DNA of 11,934 bases from Stephanodiscus triporus (lineage: Eukaryota; Bacillariophyta; Thalassiosirophyceae; Thalassiosirales; Thalassiosiraceae), in assembly GCA_036939755.1 (NCBI GenBank), contig JALLAZ010000804.1:1-11934 (forward strand), read 5' to 3'. The stretch's first letter is position 1. Each line of letters begins with the position of its first letter. This document shows positions 1 through 8,400 of this stretch, one piece after another. The notes beneath the pieces are model-generated. The model did not search any database. It was not told the origin of the DNA and saw only the letters and a list, made by a program, of their open reading frames with translations. Both the position numbers and the translations under genes were made by a program.

Positions 1-55
1 TAAGACATACCTAGAGTCAGAAACGATGAGAGCTTCAAAACGGTACCCTGTTTTC
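1..55. repeat. 55-bp direct repeat, left copy
   Basis: This segment is identical base for base to 478-532. It begins with TAAGACATAC and ends just after a TTTTC. It includes an ATG at 26, so each copy starts an ORF with the residues MRASKRYPVF. After the repeat the two copies diverge completely. The left copy touches the window edge, so the true repeat could extend further left. It is either a local duplication or the shared end of a mobile element family. Confidence 0.95.
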
Positions 56-295
56 AATTTCACGAGTAAGTCTAATTACGGTCTAAGGCATTTTGAGAAT
101 GCCATGATTGATTTACAAATGTGTCAAAATGCTCTATACCATATCGGGACTTCAAGATCTATCTTTGATGAGTGGATAAGTGAGGACCGATTGTTAAACA
201 ACCGTACTAGGAGCTGGGACTACCAAGGACATTTAGGGTTGAAAGAGTTCCATTTAGTTGCTGCTCACGGCTTCACGATGGATGATGTGGCGTAG
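26..295 (+). CDS. Hypothetical 89-residue ORF of unknown family
   Basis: An ATG-initiated ORF begins inside the left direct repeat and ends at TAG 293-295. The protein is mixed and soluble, with no membrane segment or signal peptide. It has one Cys, several aromatic residues and a His-rich patch near the end (FHLVAAHGFTMDD). I do not recognise the family. Because its first ten codons lie in a repeat copied at 478, it is more likely a fragment of a mobile element or a chance ORF than a cellular gene. The downstream DNA to 477 is AT-rich and shows no continuation in frame beyond a few dozen codons. Confidence 0.2.
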   Translation: MRASKRYPVFNFTSKSNYGLRHFENAMIDLQMCQNALYHIGTSRSIFDEWISEDRLLNNRTRSWDYQGHLGLKEFHLVAAHGFTMDDVA

Positions 296-477
296 AATAA
301 CAATAACACTACATTAAATTATGAATCTGCTGTTGCTGGTTGTGGACGTGGCCATGGTGGACCCGTCATCTACATCTCCTTGTTGGTCAGATCATAATAT
401 GTACCCAATGTAGTCCTTTGAGCTTATTACTTAGAGGTCCATGTATGTTAACATCCTAAATCGTCCCTATAAAAAAG

Positions 478-532
478 TAAGACATACCTAGAGTCAGAAA
501 CGATGAGAGCTTCAAAACGGTACCCTGTTTTC
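478..532. repeat. 55-bp direct repeat, right copy
   Basis: Perfect copy of 1-55, offset by 477 bp. It follows an A-rich run (AAAAAAG at about 471-477), which could be the poly(A)-like tail of a short insertion between the copies. That last point is inference from one A-run only. Confidence 0.95.
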
Positions 533-598
533 CAAAATTGGCTGGACATAGCCCAAGCTACAGCAGATTTACAGATTTACTTGCCAAATTTTTCTTGA
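503..598 (+). CDS. 31-codon ORF starting in the right direct repeat
   Basis: The right repeat copy supplies the same ATG and first ten codons (MRASKRYPVF) as the ORF at 26. It then runs into unrelated sequence and stops at TGA 596-598. The peptide has no recognisable domain. The shared start may mean that two truncated copies of one parent gene lie in tandem, but with only ten shared codons this is weak. Confidence 0.12.
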   Translation: MRASKRYPVFQNWLDIAQATADLQIYLPNFS

Positions 599-1103
599 TC
601 TTTTTCATGATGTTGATTCTTCATGAGCACTGCCAGTCCCAAGACAAACAAAATAAATGATTAGACAGCGCAGATGTCTTCCTGTCATGGATGCAAAGAG
701 GACTGCCATTTCAACCATCCCAATCAGCCTATTATTGACGGAGATATGAGGTGGAAAAGTGGCTGGATTTGGGGGAAGTTTTGGGGTTAACACGTGATGT
801 ACCCAGGTGAATGCTAGGTAAAAAAAGACCCCAACCATGGTGACTGTCATCGTCCCACAGCCACCATGGTGACCCACCCCCAGTGCTGCGGCATACAACA
901 ATCATCCAACATGATACACAACAAGTCTATGTTTTTAGAACTAGAAAAATATCTTTACTACTATTAATTAGACTAGTATCTCCTTATTATTGGGTGACTG
1001 CCATAATTAGTCTAAAATTTAGACCCCAAAAATCTAGGCTTTCTAGACCAAGTTAGGATTTGCATGCCCCGTTATTAGTCTACATAATTTCTGACGTGAA
1101 CAT
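599..1103. other. AT-rich spacer without a convincing gene
   Basis: There is no well-supported gene here. On the minus strand an ATG at 850 opens an 81-codon frame ending at 605, with two hydrophobic stretches (VGVFFYLAFTWV and LRCLIIYFVCLG). It has no recognised family and an in-frame stop lies just upstream of the wider frame. The segment also has the 11-bp direct repeat ACCATGGTGAC twice (835-875) and an inverted pair TTAGACT/AGTCTAA near 968-1016. It looks like degraded repeat DNA. Confidence 0.4.
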
Positions 1104-1673
1104 ATGGACATGCTTTGGAATCAGTATCGCATCTCCAAGCTACTCCAGATCACGCATGCTCAGTGGATTTTTCGTAACATCTCTCTCCACGACAAAACAC
1201 AGGGCTATCTATGCAACAAGAAGGCAGACAAAATCCTACAGATCATCAACAAATTTTTGGAAGTCACCCCAGAAGAGATCCCCGAAGACAGTCGCTTCCT
1301 CCAAGAGATAAATTTCACAGACCTTACAAAATCTCACCTCAAAACTCTGACATATTGGACTGTAGCTATGGACGCAGCCATCAAAGCCAAAGCACTGGAG
1401 TCGGATCGCGGAGCACGGGCCAAGCCAGTACGTCATCGCCTGAACACAAAGATTGCCGGACGCACCAAGCTCGGCATCACAGCAGTTGAGCAACAGATTT
1501 GCAAGGACAGGATGCACAGGATGTCATCACAGTCCGGAAAGGTGCCGGTCGACAACAGCCTCTAGTCTACCCTTGAACGTTTTGTCAAAAAATGTCCTCA
1601 CCCAGCTTCCACCATGGGCACCATGAAGTCTAACAAATGCCTCCGGAAGCCTGATTGGCGCCTCAAGGGATAG
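1104..1673 (+). pseudogene. Retroelement protein, C-terminal fragment with one internal stop
   Basis: The ATG at 1104 opens a frame to TAG 1563-1565. The same frame then continues for another 35 codons (STLERFVKKCPHPAS, then NKCLRKPDWRLKG) to TAG 1671-1673. The conserved-looking continuation suggests the first TAG is a mutated sense codon. Early residues include THAQWIFRN followed by SLHDKTQGYL and PEDSRFLQEI. I recall this arrangement from the C-terminal tail of diatom and other algal retroelement proteins, where it follows a reverse transcriptase. No reverse transcriptase motif is present here, and an in-frame stop lies just upstream, so the copy is 5' truncated, as is typical of LINE-like insertions. 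The family link is from memory of sequence style and not from an alignment. A cellular hypothetical protein is less likely. Confidence 0.6.
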
Positions 1674-1758
1674 TATTTAAATGTCCGAGGCTACATTATT
1701 AGCTTGTTTCTGGCTTTTTGGAAGGGCTCCAGTTGTTCCGCACTGACACCAAAGGGGT

Positions 1759-1820
1759 AAGGCCGCTCAGGCGCCATTTGGCACCCGAGGGGCCTGACCC
1801 AGTCACCCTGTCGCGGCCTT
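1759..1820 (+). other. Nested inverted repeat, possible structured RNA
   Basis: AAGGCCGC (1759-1766) is perfectly complementary to GCGGCCTT (1813-1820). Directly inside, TCAGGC (1767-1772) pairs with GCCTGA (1792-1797), and GCC (1773-1775) can pair with GGC (1780-1782). The 5' arms are contiguous, so the stems can stack, with a 15-nt bulge at 1798-1812. The structure lies about 85 bp after the retroelement fragment's last stop. A 3' UTR stem recognised by a retroelement's reverse transcriptase is one reading. The left end of the following DNA transposon, or a chance GC-rich fold, are others. Confidence 0.45.
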
Positions 1821-1994
1821 GCTGTGGTAAGACACAGCAATCAAAAAGACAGTAGAATAAGTGGTAATTTATTAAGTAGTTTATTTATTTGGAAGTTCAA
1901 GATACTCCATAATAAGAAATCCAAACGGAGGGTTCTTATTGGTCCGCCTGACATTTGTCGTGCCAAGCAACTGCGGAGGGCGATCCTCGACAAC

Positions 1995-2870
1995 ATGGAT
2001 TCATCTGATCTAAATGAGGAGGAAAATGAAGACAATAATAATCCCCCCGAGTACCAGCTGCCGCGAGAAAACTCTGACGGTGAGGAGAGCAGTAGTGAGG
2101 AAGAAAGTCGGATCGGCCATTATGGGGATACGGATGATGATGATGAAAATTACGGGTCAATCTTTGTCCCAATTGTGGTCGCAGTAGGGACAAATGCCCG
2201 CCGTTCAAATGAGGCAGAGGCAATGGCGCACAGTTCAATTGGTGGTGTAGAGGGTGACAAGGGAGATGAAGAGGATGAAGTCATGGGAGGGGGGAGAGAT
2301 GGGAGAGATGCTGTTGATGGGGTGCTAGGGGGAGGAGTAGCTGTTGGTGATGCTGAAGAGGCAACCGGTTATGAGCGTCCTTCTCGTCCATTGTCAAGAG
2401 CATCAGGCAGCATCAATTCGAGAGGAGGAAGAGCAGGAGGACGCAGTGCAAGAGGAAAAGGAGGATCAAGGGAAGGTTCATCATCCTCCAGATCCTCCGG
2501 TGCAATGAATAGACGCCATACTGCCACTCATCATATGCCAATTTCCAGGCCGAGAAATTGCCAGCGTGAAAATTCACCGGACGGAAATGAAAACAGAATT
2601 GGGAGTGTGATGGCCATGATGATGATGAGTCAAGCAACGAACAGGGATGAACGGCGAGAGGAAAGAGAGAAGAGACGCCAAGAATTCCGTCTTCAGATGG
2701 AGATGCAGCATCAGCAGATGCAGCAACAGCAGGACATGATGGCTGTGTTAATGATGGACATAATGGGTCGGAATGGTTCAGTGGCAGTTCCGAATGGTAG
2801 CATTGCGCAGGAGCGCAATGAATGGCCCGGGGAATGGCCCGGGGGAAATGAGCAATGCAACAAAGAGTAG
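1995..2870 (+). CDS. Transposon accessory protein, low-complexity with C-terminal Gln/Met coiled coil
   Basis: The first ATG in a long open frame is at 1995, giving 291 residues to TAG 2868-2870. The frame is open further upstream to 1761 without an ATG and encodes a basic stretch there (KKSKRRVLIGPPD), so an upstream exon is possible. In order the protein shows: an acidic N-terminal third with Asp/Glu runs; a Gly/Ser/Arg-rich middle (RGGRAGGRSARGKGG); and a charged then Gln/Met-rich segment (DERREEREKRRQEF, then QMQQQQDMMAVLMM) that should form a helix or coiled coil. The tail is EWPGEWPGG. I recall similar C-terminal Arg/Glu then Gln/Met segments in the second protein of diatom Harbinger elements. 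I see no Myb/SANT helix set, which that partner often carries. It has no stops or frameshifts, unlike the transposase beside it. Function is inferred from position. Confidence 0.5.
   Translation: MDSSDLNEEENEDNNNPPEYQLPRENSDGEESSSEEESRIGHYGDTDDDDENYGSIFVPIVVAVGTNARRSNEAEAMAHSSIGGVEGDKGDEEDEVMGGGRDGRDAVDGVLGGGVAVGDAEEATGYERPSRPLSRASGSINSRGGRAGGRSARGKGGSREGSSSSRSSGAMNRRHTATHHMPISRPRNCQRENSPDGNENRIGSVMAMMMMSQATNRDERREEREKRRQEFRLQMEMQHQQMQQQQDMMAVLMMDIMGRNGSVAVPNGSIAQERNEWPGEWPGGNEQCNKE
2820..2843 (+). repeat. 12-bp tandem duplication in the accessory ORF
   Basis: GAATGGCCCGGG occurs twice in a row and encodes EWPGEWPG. The unit is a multiple of three, so the frame is kept. Confidence 0.85.
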
Positions 2871-2939
2871 AATTAGGATTAAATATTTATTTAAGTCAAC
2901 GAAGAGTAGAATATGATTAGGATTAAATATTATTTAAGT
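2859..2939. repeat. Imperfect tandem duplication of about 40 bp between convergent genes
   Basis: Copy 1 (2859-2896) and copy 2 (2898-2939) share AAGAGTAGAAT, ATTAGGATTAAATATT and ATTTAAGT, with a short indel. Copy 1 contains the stop codon of the plus-strand ORF, and copy 2 contains the stop codon (2934-2936) of the minus-strand transposase frame. The AT-rich repeat is therefore the shared 3' end of both genes. It may supply polyadenylation signals on both strands; that is inference. Confidence 0.8.
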
Positions 2940-4135
2940 ATTTAAATAGTCTAGCAAAGGAGGTACGAACTCAATGTGTTCATCGCGATTGAGTGACGCC
3001 GCGTAGAAACTGTTCAGCTGATTTATCCCAACCATCCTTGCATGTAGATTATAGAGCAAGATCATCATGAGTGAGAGTGACTTTCCTTTCACTGCGTACC
3101 TCAAATTTCATCCTATCTTTCATGCATGGCATCGATGACTGAAATTTGCGCATCCCCCACTCAGCAGACTGCCGCATGGAAGTTGCATCACGTGCAATAT
3201 TTCGCTTATGATAATAGCGAATGTACATTAAGTCCTGTGACAATTTGATCAAGTATTCTTGGGTTAAGTTCCCGAAAGCAGAGTCAACGGTGCATTGCAC
3301 ACCATCCCGTTCATACACTGACTCCAGCTTGTCGTATATATTTCCGTTGTCCGCATATTGACTGTCATGAACAGAGCCAGGGATGTTTATTTAGGCAATT
3401 GGGATTGTTCCATCGGGGCAAAAAACTAATACAGAAGTGCCAACTCCGAACCATTGCTTTGTATTCCTCAATCTTTTCAGAGCTGGGTATTTGCACATTG
3501 GCCCGTGGATCATCCGATAGCACCTTCACGAGGATCCGTTTTGCATACAGTAAGTAGTCGTCAAGGTTGGTGTAAGTTAACCCAAAATTAAGCTGCAAAG
3601 CCGTTAAGGATCCCCTTGTTCAAGTCCATGCAAGGACGAGACCAAGGCAGTCTTCTGGGCAAATTTTCCGTGGTCTTCCCTAATTCTTTATTTTCTCATG
3701 CTCGAAGCATGATGTCCCAGAAGGAACAAAGGGAGTGTAAGAATCAAAGACTGGTGCAAATATTACACAAAGAGATGCAAAAGAAGCACAGTCAAATCCT
3801 GTCAACGTTATCATCCCCCGATCATTCTGGGCTTTGTAAAGCTTACGCCAGGCGCTCTCAGAGGGATCCTGAAGACAACTTCTAGGAATTTTTCTCGACC
3901 ATTGCCGCCAGCCAATCTTATCCAAAGAATTGAGGAAGTCCTTCCGATAACGTGAATGAATCCGGTTTCTATGTCCTCCATCTGCATCGTCCAGAAGCAA
4001 GAGAGCAATAATGGAAAAATGCCAATCAGCCATCCTTAGGGGAAATGGATGCGGACACACTTTAAATCCATATGAGTTTAATGTGAGTCCTGAAACAGGC
4101 CAAAAAGGACAAACTGTTTCGCCACATACGTCCAT
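2934..4135 (-). pseudogene. PIF/Harbinger-type DDE transposase pseudogene
   Basis: Reading leftward from ATG 4135 (or the later ATG at 4033, MADWHF), the frame gives AWRKLYKAQNDRGMITLTGFD, PVFDSYTPFV, GRPRKICPEDCLGLVLAWT, LQLNFGLTYTNLDDYLLYAKR, then TSVLVFCPDGTIPIA, INIPGSVHDS, VYERDGVQCTVDSAFGN, SMRQSAEWGMRKFQSS and ILLYNLHARMVGINQ. These match my memory of diatom DDE superfamily endonucleases. The second catalytic acid is probably the Asp at 3283-3285 (CTVDSAF) and the third the Glu at 3160-3162 (SAEWGM), 41 residues apart. Lesions are: stops at 3680-3682, 3620-3622 and 3391-3393; a deletion with frame change near 3438-3450, where the first catalytic Asp region should be; and a frameshift near 3068. 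After that shift the frame runs to TAA 2934-2936. The normal role is cut-and-paste transposition with the accessory protein. This copy is dead. Confidence 0.85.
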
Positions 4136-4625
4136 TGTAGTAAAAGTAGATAAATACTATTAGAACTAACTCCAATGGCCCTATGGAGTACATATTCATG
4201 TAGAGCTTGATCTGACGGTCACATCACTAATTGGGACTGTCGTCATTCGACGTCATCTTGGGGGTCAACTGCGCACCCATTTTCACATAGCGTGCAATCG
4301 GCGACACCACAACACACACCGCAACACATGTCTGCTCAACTTTTCGAAGTCATTGTTTCATCTAATCTGTTTCAACACCATACAGCCAGCATTCCAACAT
4401 ACATGGGCAGAGGATGGTTACTTGAAACGTCCTCATCCGCCGAGTATTAGCGGAGATATTTGGTTTGATAGGCGGTAGGTTTGTGGTCGGTCTTGGGGTT
4501 GGCGAAGTCCCCCTCCCCCGCCGCCACCGCCAGCAGCATTGACGGTGCGGATTTGACGATAGTGGTTATTCCCGCATCCAATGCGTAGGCAAGGAAAAGC
4601 ATCGTATAACCCAAGACACAGTTTG

Positions 4626-4708
4626 ATGCCGCCTCCCCCGACACCCTCCCGACCGCGGCAGGAGGGGGGACCCTCATGCCGCCTCCCACAACACCCTCCT
4701 GACCGCGG
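4626..4708 (+). repeat. Imperfect direct repeat with 50-bp period
   Basis: ATGCCGCCTCCC begins at 4626 and again at 4676. Each is followed by a near-identical ACACCCTCC-GACCGCGG block, with differences at only a few positions over 33 bp. The spacer between them is G-rich (GGAGGGGGG). It may be a short tandem duplication in non-coding DNA. Confidence 0.85.
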
Positions 4709-5084
4709 GCTTCGACGTTGCAATCGTTGTAATTGTTGTCGACGTTCAACGCGTCCATCGCATCATTGCATGTTGGCGGCGATGACAATGACCCAGGCCC
4801 ACAAATACCAGCGACAAGGCATCGGCTGACACAAAATCAAAAAAGGACAAATACGTCGTTGGGGGGGGGTGCGCCACAGCTTGCGCCACCGATGGTATGG
4901 CACGAAACCGAGCCCAGGCATCATCACCCATGGTGTGGGGATGCCGACTGTGCGCTTACTTGGGGCATCGTTGGCCCACAGGCAATGGTATGTGGGCCAA
5001 AGCCGCCCGCCGCCATGGTTGGCGGAAAACGTGATGTGAGTGGTGAAACAGAGGTCGAAAACAGGGGGGCAACAGTATCGTAGC

Positions 5085-5104
5085 GTATCGTACAGTACCG
5101 ATAC
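5085..5104. other. Small inverted repeat (hairpin)
   Basis: GTATCG (5085-5090) pairs with CGATAC (5099-5104). Inner TA/TA pairs are possible, with one bulged base. A further GTATCG occurs at 5075-5080. It lies about 360 bp upstream of the importin ATG. Its function is unknown. Confidence 0.5.
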
Positions 5105-5358
5105 ACTTCCTACGGGACCATCAAAAATAGAGAGGAAAGACCATTTTTCAGGACTCGCTTAAACTCGTACTTTCTACAGGTTCCCCTGTTGCCCCTTCCC
5201 CAACAAGAGAGGATGACACCCGCGCCAAAAAAATAACACACAACATACTGATTATTTTCTCCACACACAAACAAACAACAATTTTTGGTGGGCAAAAAAA
5301 ATAACCGAAAAAATAATCTGGGGAGCATTGGGCGATGGGCCTCGTTCACATGTGTCAC

Positions 5359-5370
5359 CATAAATATACA
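5359..5370 (+). promoter_or_regulatory. TATA-like sequence upstream of the importin gene
   Basis: CATAAATATACA lies about 95-107 bp upstream of the ATG at 5466, a plausible position for a core promoter with a short 5' UTR. The match is weak and the region is AT-rich anyway, so this is only a candidate. Confidence 0.2.
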
Positions 5371-5465
5371 TCGTAGGAGTAGTGACATCGATACCATCAT
5401 CAAGTGAAGGACGAACGATTTCTTCCCCTCTCGTGAGATCGAGTAGTAAAAAGTCAAAAAAAAGC

Positions 5466-8400
5466 ATGTCGTCGTCGTCGTTCCTGACCCCCGACCTCCT
5501 CGACGCGATGCTATCGCCCGACGCTGTCCGTCGTCGACGCGCCGAATCGGCATACGACGATATCGATCGTCCGGATCGCGTCCGGGGGCTGACGTCGATC
5601 CTCCTCCTCCTGTCCCGCGACGGAGGATGCGGCGCGACGACGACGACTACTACTACGAACACGATGGCGGCGGTGCTATTGCGACGGGAGGTCATGGCCG
5701 CGGATGCCTCGAATGCGGAGTCGTTGGCGTCGTTGGTCGAGGTCGCCGGGCCGCTGCTGGACCTCTTCCGTCGTCGGGGGGAGGAGGGGGGGGGGGGAGA
5801 TGGTGGGACGATGGACGACGGCGCGCGGAGGCAATTGGGTCACTGCATCGCCGAGCTCTGTCGGGCGTTGGGATCGAATCCCGCCATGCCCGACGACGAC
5901 GGCGGGGGGGGGAGGGGATGGACGTCGTCGGTCCTGTCCGAATTGGGACGCGGATGCGTCGCCATGGACGTCGCGTACCTGCGTCTGCTCTCGGACGTCG
6001 CCGAGCGGTCGCCGATCGCGCTTTGGTCCGTCGGAGACGTCGGATCGTTATCGTACCTCTTTCGCGGCCTGTCGTCGTCGTCGTTGTCGTTGGACCAGCT
6101 GGAGGCGTACGTCGGCGCGCTCTGTCGGGTGGGCATCGCGTACGAGACGGCCGTCGCTTGGTCCCGAGCGGGAGCGGGGGCGAGGGGGGGGACGGAGGCC
6201 GCGCGCAGTCTCCTCCTCCTCGCCGAGGCATGCGGCGCGCCTCCCGACGGACGCGTCGTCGACGTGGATCCGTCGTCGCCAATCTCGTGTCTCGGTGGGA
6301 CGTTCCTCCCCCTCGCGCTCGAGTCTATAATCGGGCATTTCATTTCATCCCCGTCGCATCGTCGTAGACGTAATCTCGACTCGCTGTCGAGGATCGCGCG
6401 TCACCTGTCCACGTGCGCCGAGAGGTGTCCGTCGTTGTTGGCGGGGGACGACGCCGCGCTATCTGCGTCGACGCGCGCTTGCATGGCCATGGCGCGACGT
6501 CTCGTCCCGAACGACGACGACTCGGACGATGACGTGTCGTCGTTGAGACTGTCGGCGTTGGACGTCCTGTCGACGATGTGCGCGGTGCCCTGGATACGTC
6601 GGTCGATGACGAAATCGGGGTCGTCGCCGTCCCCGCGGTGCGTGGGCGAGGAGGGACGACGGACGACGACGGGGGAGGGGGGAGGAGGGGGAGAGGGGTC
6701 GCCGCTGCTCCGTTTTCTCGTACGGGGATACGACGACGACGCTTGCAAACGCGGGGAGGAGGAGGATCGCGGCGAGGGGGGTAGGGGCGTGCTTTATCTC
6801 TGCGCCGAGCTCGCAGTCTCGGGAGTTGACGACGACGAGATGGCATGGTCGGACGGGCACGCCGCGGCTACGAACGACGGCGCGGACGGGCATTGGGAGG
6901 ACGATCGCGTGGCACTGCACGCAGAGTCGCTCCTCGAATCGTTCGTGGAGAACCTGGGGGGATCGTCGACGTTGCCGTTGATATTCGGAATCGTGGATCG
7001 TCTTCTAACGTCGGGGCCTACGACGTCGTCGTCGTCATGGAGGAATCGGCGGGCTGCGCTCTCGTTGCTCGAACGCTGCCTCGTTGCGGCGCCCGTGACG
7101 TTCGCGCCGCACGTTCCCGCGGCCGTCGACGCGGCCCTGCGTTCGATCGGCGACACGAGTCCGAGGGTGCAGTATCAGGCGCTGCAACTCCTCGGATCGC
7201 TATGCTGCGCGGACTCATCGGGCGCGGCGCCGGCTGCTGGGCGGGTCCGACTCGCGGTGCGAGAGAGGTATTGCGCGACGATCCTCGAAGCCGTGTCGCA
7301 CTGTGTCAAATCTCGATGCACCAAGGTCGCGTCGCACGCGTGCGGCGCCATCGTGAGTTACTGCCGCGGCGGCAACGGCAGCGAGGATTGCATGGTGCCG
7401 ATCGACAAGGGATTGATAGCGCCGTACGTGGGCAGTTTGTTGGACGCGTTGAGATCGGGACCGCTTTCCGTCGACGTTTCCGATCCGAATTCCGTCAATG
7501 GGGGGCGCCTGGCGGTTCTCGTACGCGCCATCGGCGCGGTGGCGTGCCTCGCCGATGCCGTTGGAGAGGATTTCTTGCCCCATTATGCAATCATGGGCGG
7601 CTTGAAGGCCTGTTCTCTTTTTGGGTTGTACTTGTCCGACGGGGTCATCAAGTTTGTGGCAAATTTGAAGAATACGCACGAGATGGCCATTCTGAGGGGA
7701 TCGGCGATCGAGGCGGCCACGATCGTAGGTCAGGCCGTCTCGGGACCCGATGGAGAGAACGTCTCAACATACGTCGCTGATGCCTCAGAAATCGTGACCA
7801 TCGCCGCTACCCTGCTCGACGGTGGTGACGCGGATATCATCCCAATGGATCAACTCCTTGCTGCTTGTGCCCGCATCGCCGCCGTCATGGGTAGCAAGTA
7901 CGTTCCGTTCATTCCATCGATCCTCCCTCACATTTTAAGTAGGGCTACCGAAAAACTCGAGGTTTCCATCACCGATGATGACGATGGAAAAAATGCTGAT
8001 GACCGAGGCGAAGATGGCACCGAGAGCTACACAATCTCCATCCCCGGCGTGGGCGCCAAAAGGGTCAAGATCAACACGATGCAACTGGAAGAGAAGGCAC
8101 AGAGCGCCCGTGCCCTGTACGAGCATGCACGCGCGCTCGGGAAGGAATTCGGTCCGTTTGTCGACGCAAGTGTCGATGCATTCCTTCCCCTTGTTCGTTG
8201 CGAGTATTCAGGAGACGTACGTTCCACCTCGGCGCAGGCATTGTGTCAAATCTTCAAATCCGCGTGCCTCTCCGCGGTCGATGGCAATGCTTCTCGGGTG
8301 GGTCAAGCTCAAACTCTGTTACCAGTGCTGGCACGAGATCTTGTGGAGCAACTGTCGAAGGAAAACGACTATGAGGACGAAATCGAGAACCGTTATGCCA

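Larger units (their letters stand above)
1995..4135. mobile_element. PIF/Harbinger-like DNA transposon, degraded
   Basis: Two convergent genes make up the core: an accessory ORF on the plus strand (1995-2870) and a DDE transposase pseudogene on the minus strand (4135-2934). A transposase gene paired with a second, separately transcribed gene is the known layout of PIF/Harbinger elements. The coordinates cover only the coding core. I looked for terminal inverted repeats flanked by a 3-bp TWA target duplication around 1570-1990 and 4136-4450 and found none that I could defend. The multiple lesions in the transposase show that this copy cannot move itself. Confidence 0.7.
4136..5465. other. Long intergenic region upstream of the importin gene
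   Basis: I see no well-supported gene. A minus-strand frame with ATG at 4758 runs 103 codons to 4447 and has one hydrophobic stretch (LGYTMLFLAYALDAGITTIV). It is interrupted by a tandem repeat and matches nothing I know. Plus-strand frames in the same stretch lack an early ATG. From about 5220 to 5320 the DNA turns AT-rich, with repeated A-run/TAAC words (AAAAAAATAAC at 5226-5236, similar at 5297-5306). The right end of the Harbinger element probably lies in 4136-4430. The importin promoter should lie in the last few hundred bases. Confidence 0.5.

Noticed and set aside
605..850. 81-codon minus-strand ORF with hydrophobic stretches
   Set aside because: No family recognised, no promoter seen, and it sits in degraded repeat DNA. 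It is kept only as a remark in the region description.
1824..1994. 57-codon extension of the accessory ORF
   Set aside because: It begins with GTG and not ATG. It looks partly coding and could be an upstream exon, but I cannot place splice sites, so I used the ATG at 1995.
3616..3885. 89-codon plus-strand ORF
   Set aside because: It is antisense to the transposase pseudogene, whose minus-strand frame shows clear family motifs.
1570..4450. Terminal inverted repeats of the Harbinger-like element
   Set aside because: I compared likely ends by eye and found only short chance matches, so no element boundaries are claimed.
4447..4758. 103-codon minus-strand ORF with a possible membrane segment
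   Set aside because: It contains a 50-bp-period repeat that is not a multiple of three, has no recognisable homology and overlaps equally long frames on the other strand.
4733..5083. Plus-strand frame upstream of the importin
   Set aside because: It begins at TTG and its first ATG comes late. The product is low complexity and matches no family I know.
5382..5465. N-terminal extension of the importin upstream of 5466
   Set aside because: The frame is open but begins with GTG and has no ATG. In a nuclear gene the ATG at 5466 is the first usable start, and importin-like sequence begins just after it.
5627..7218. Many long overlapping frames on both strands across the importin 5' half
   Set aside because: They are a by-product of very GC-rich DNA with few stops. 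Their products are Arg/Pro/Gly low complexity and only the importin frame has family-like sequence.
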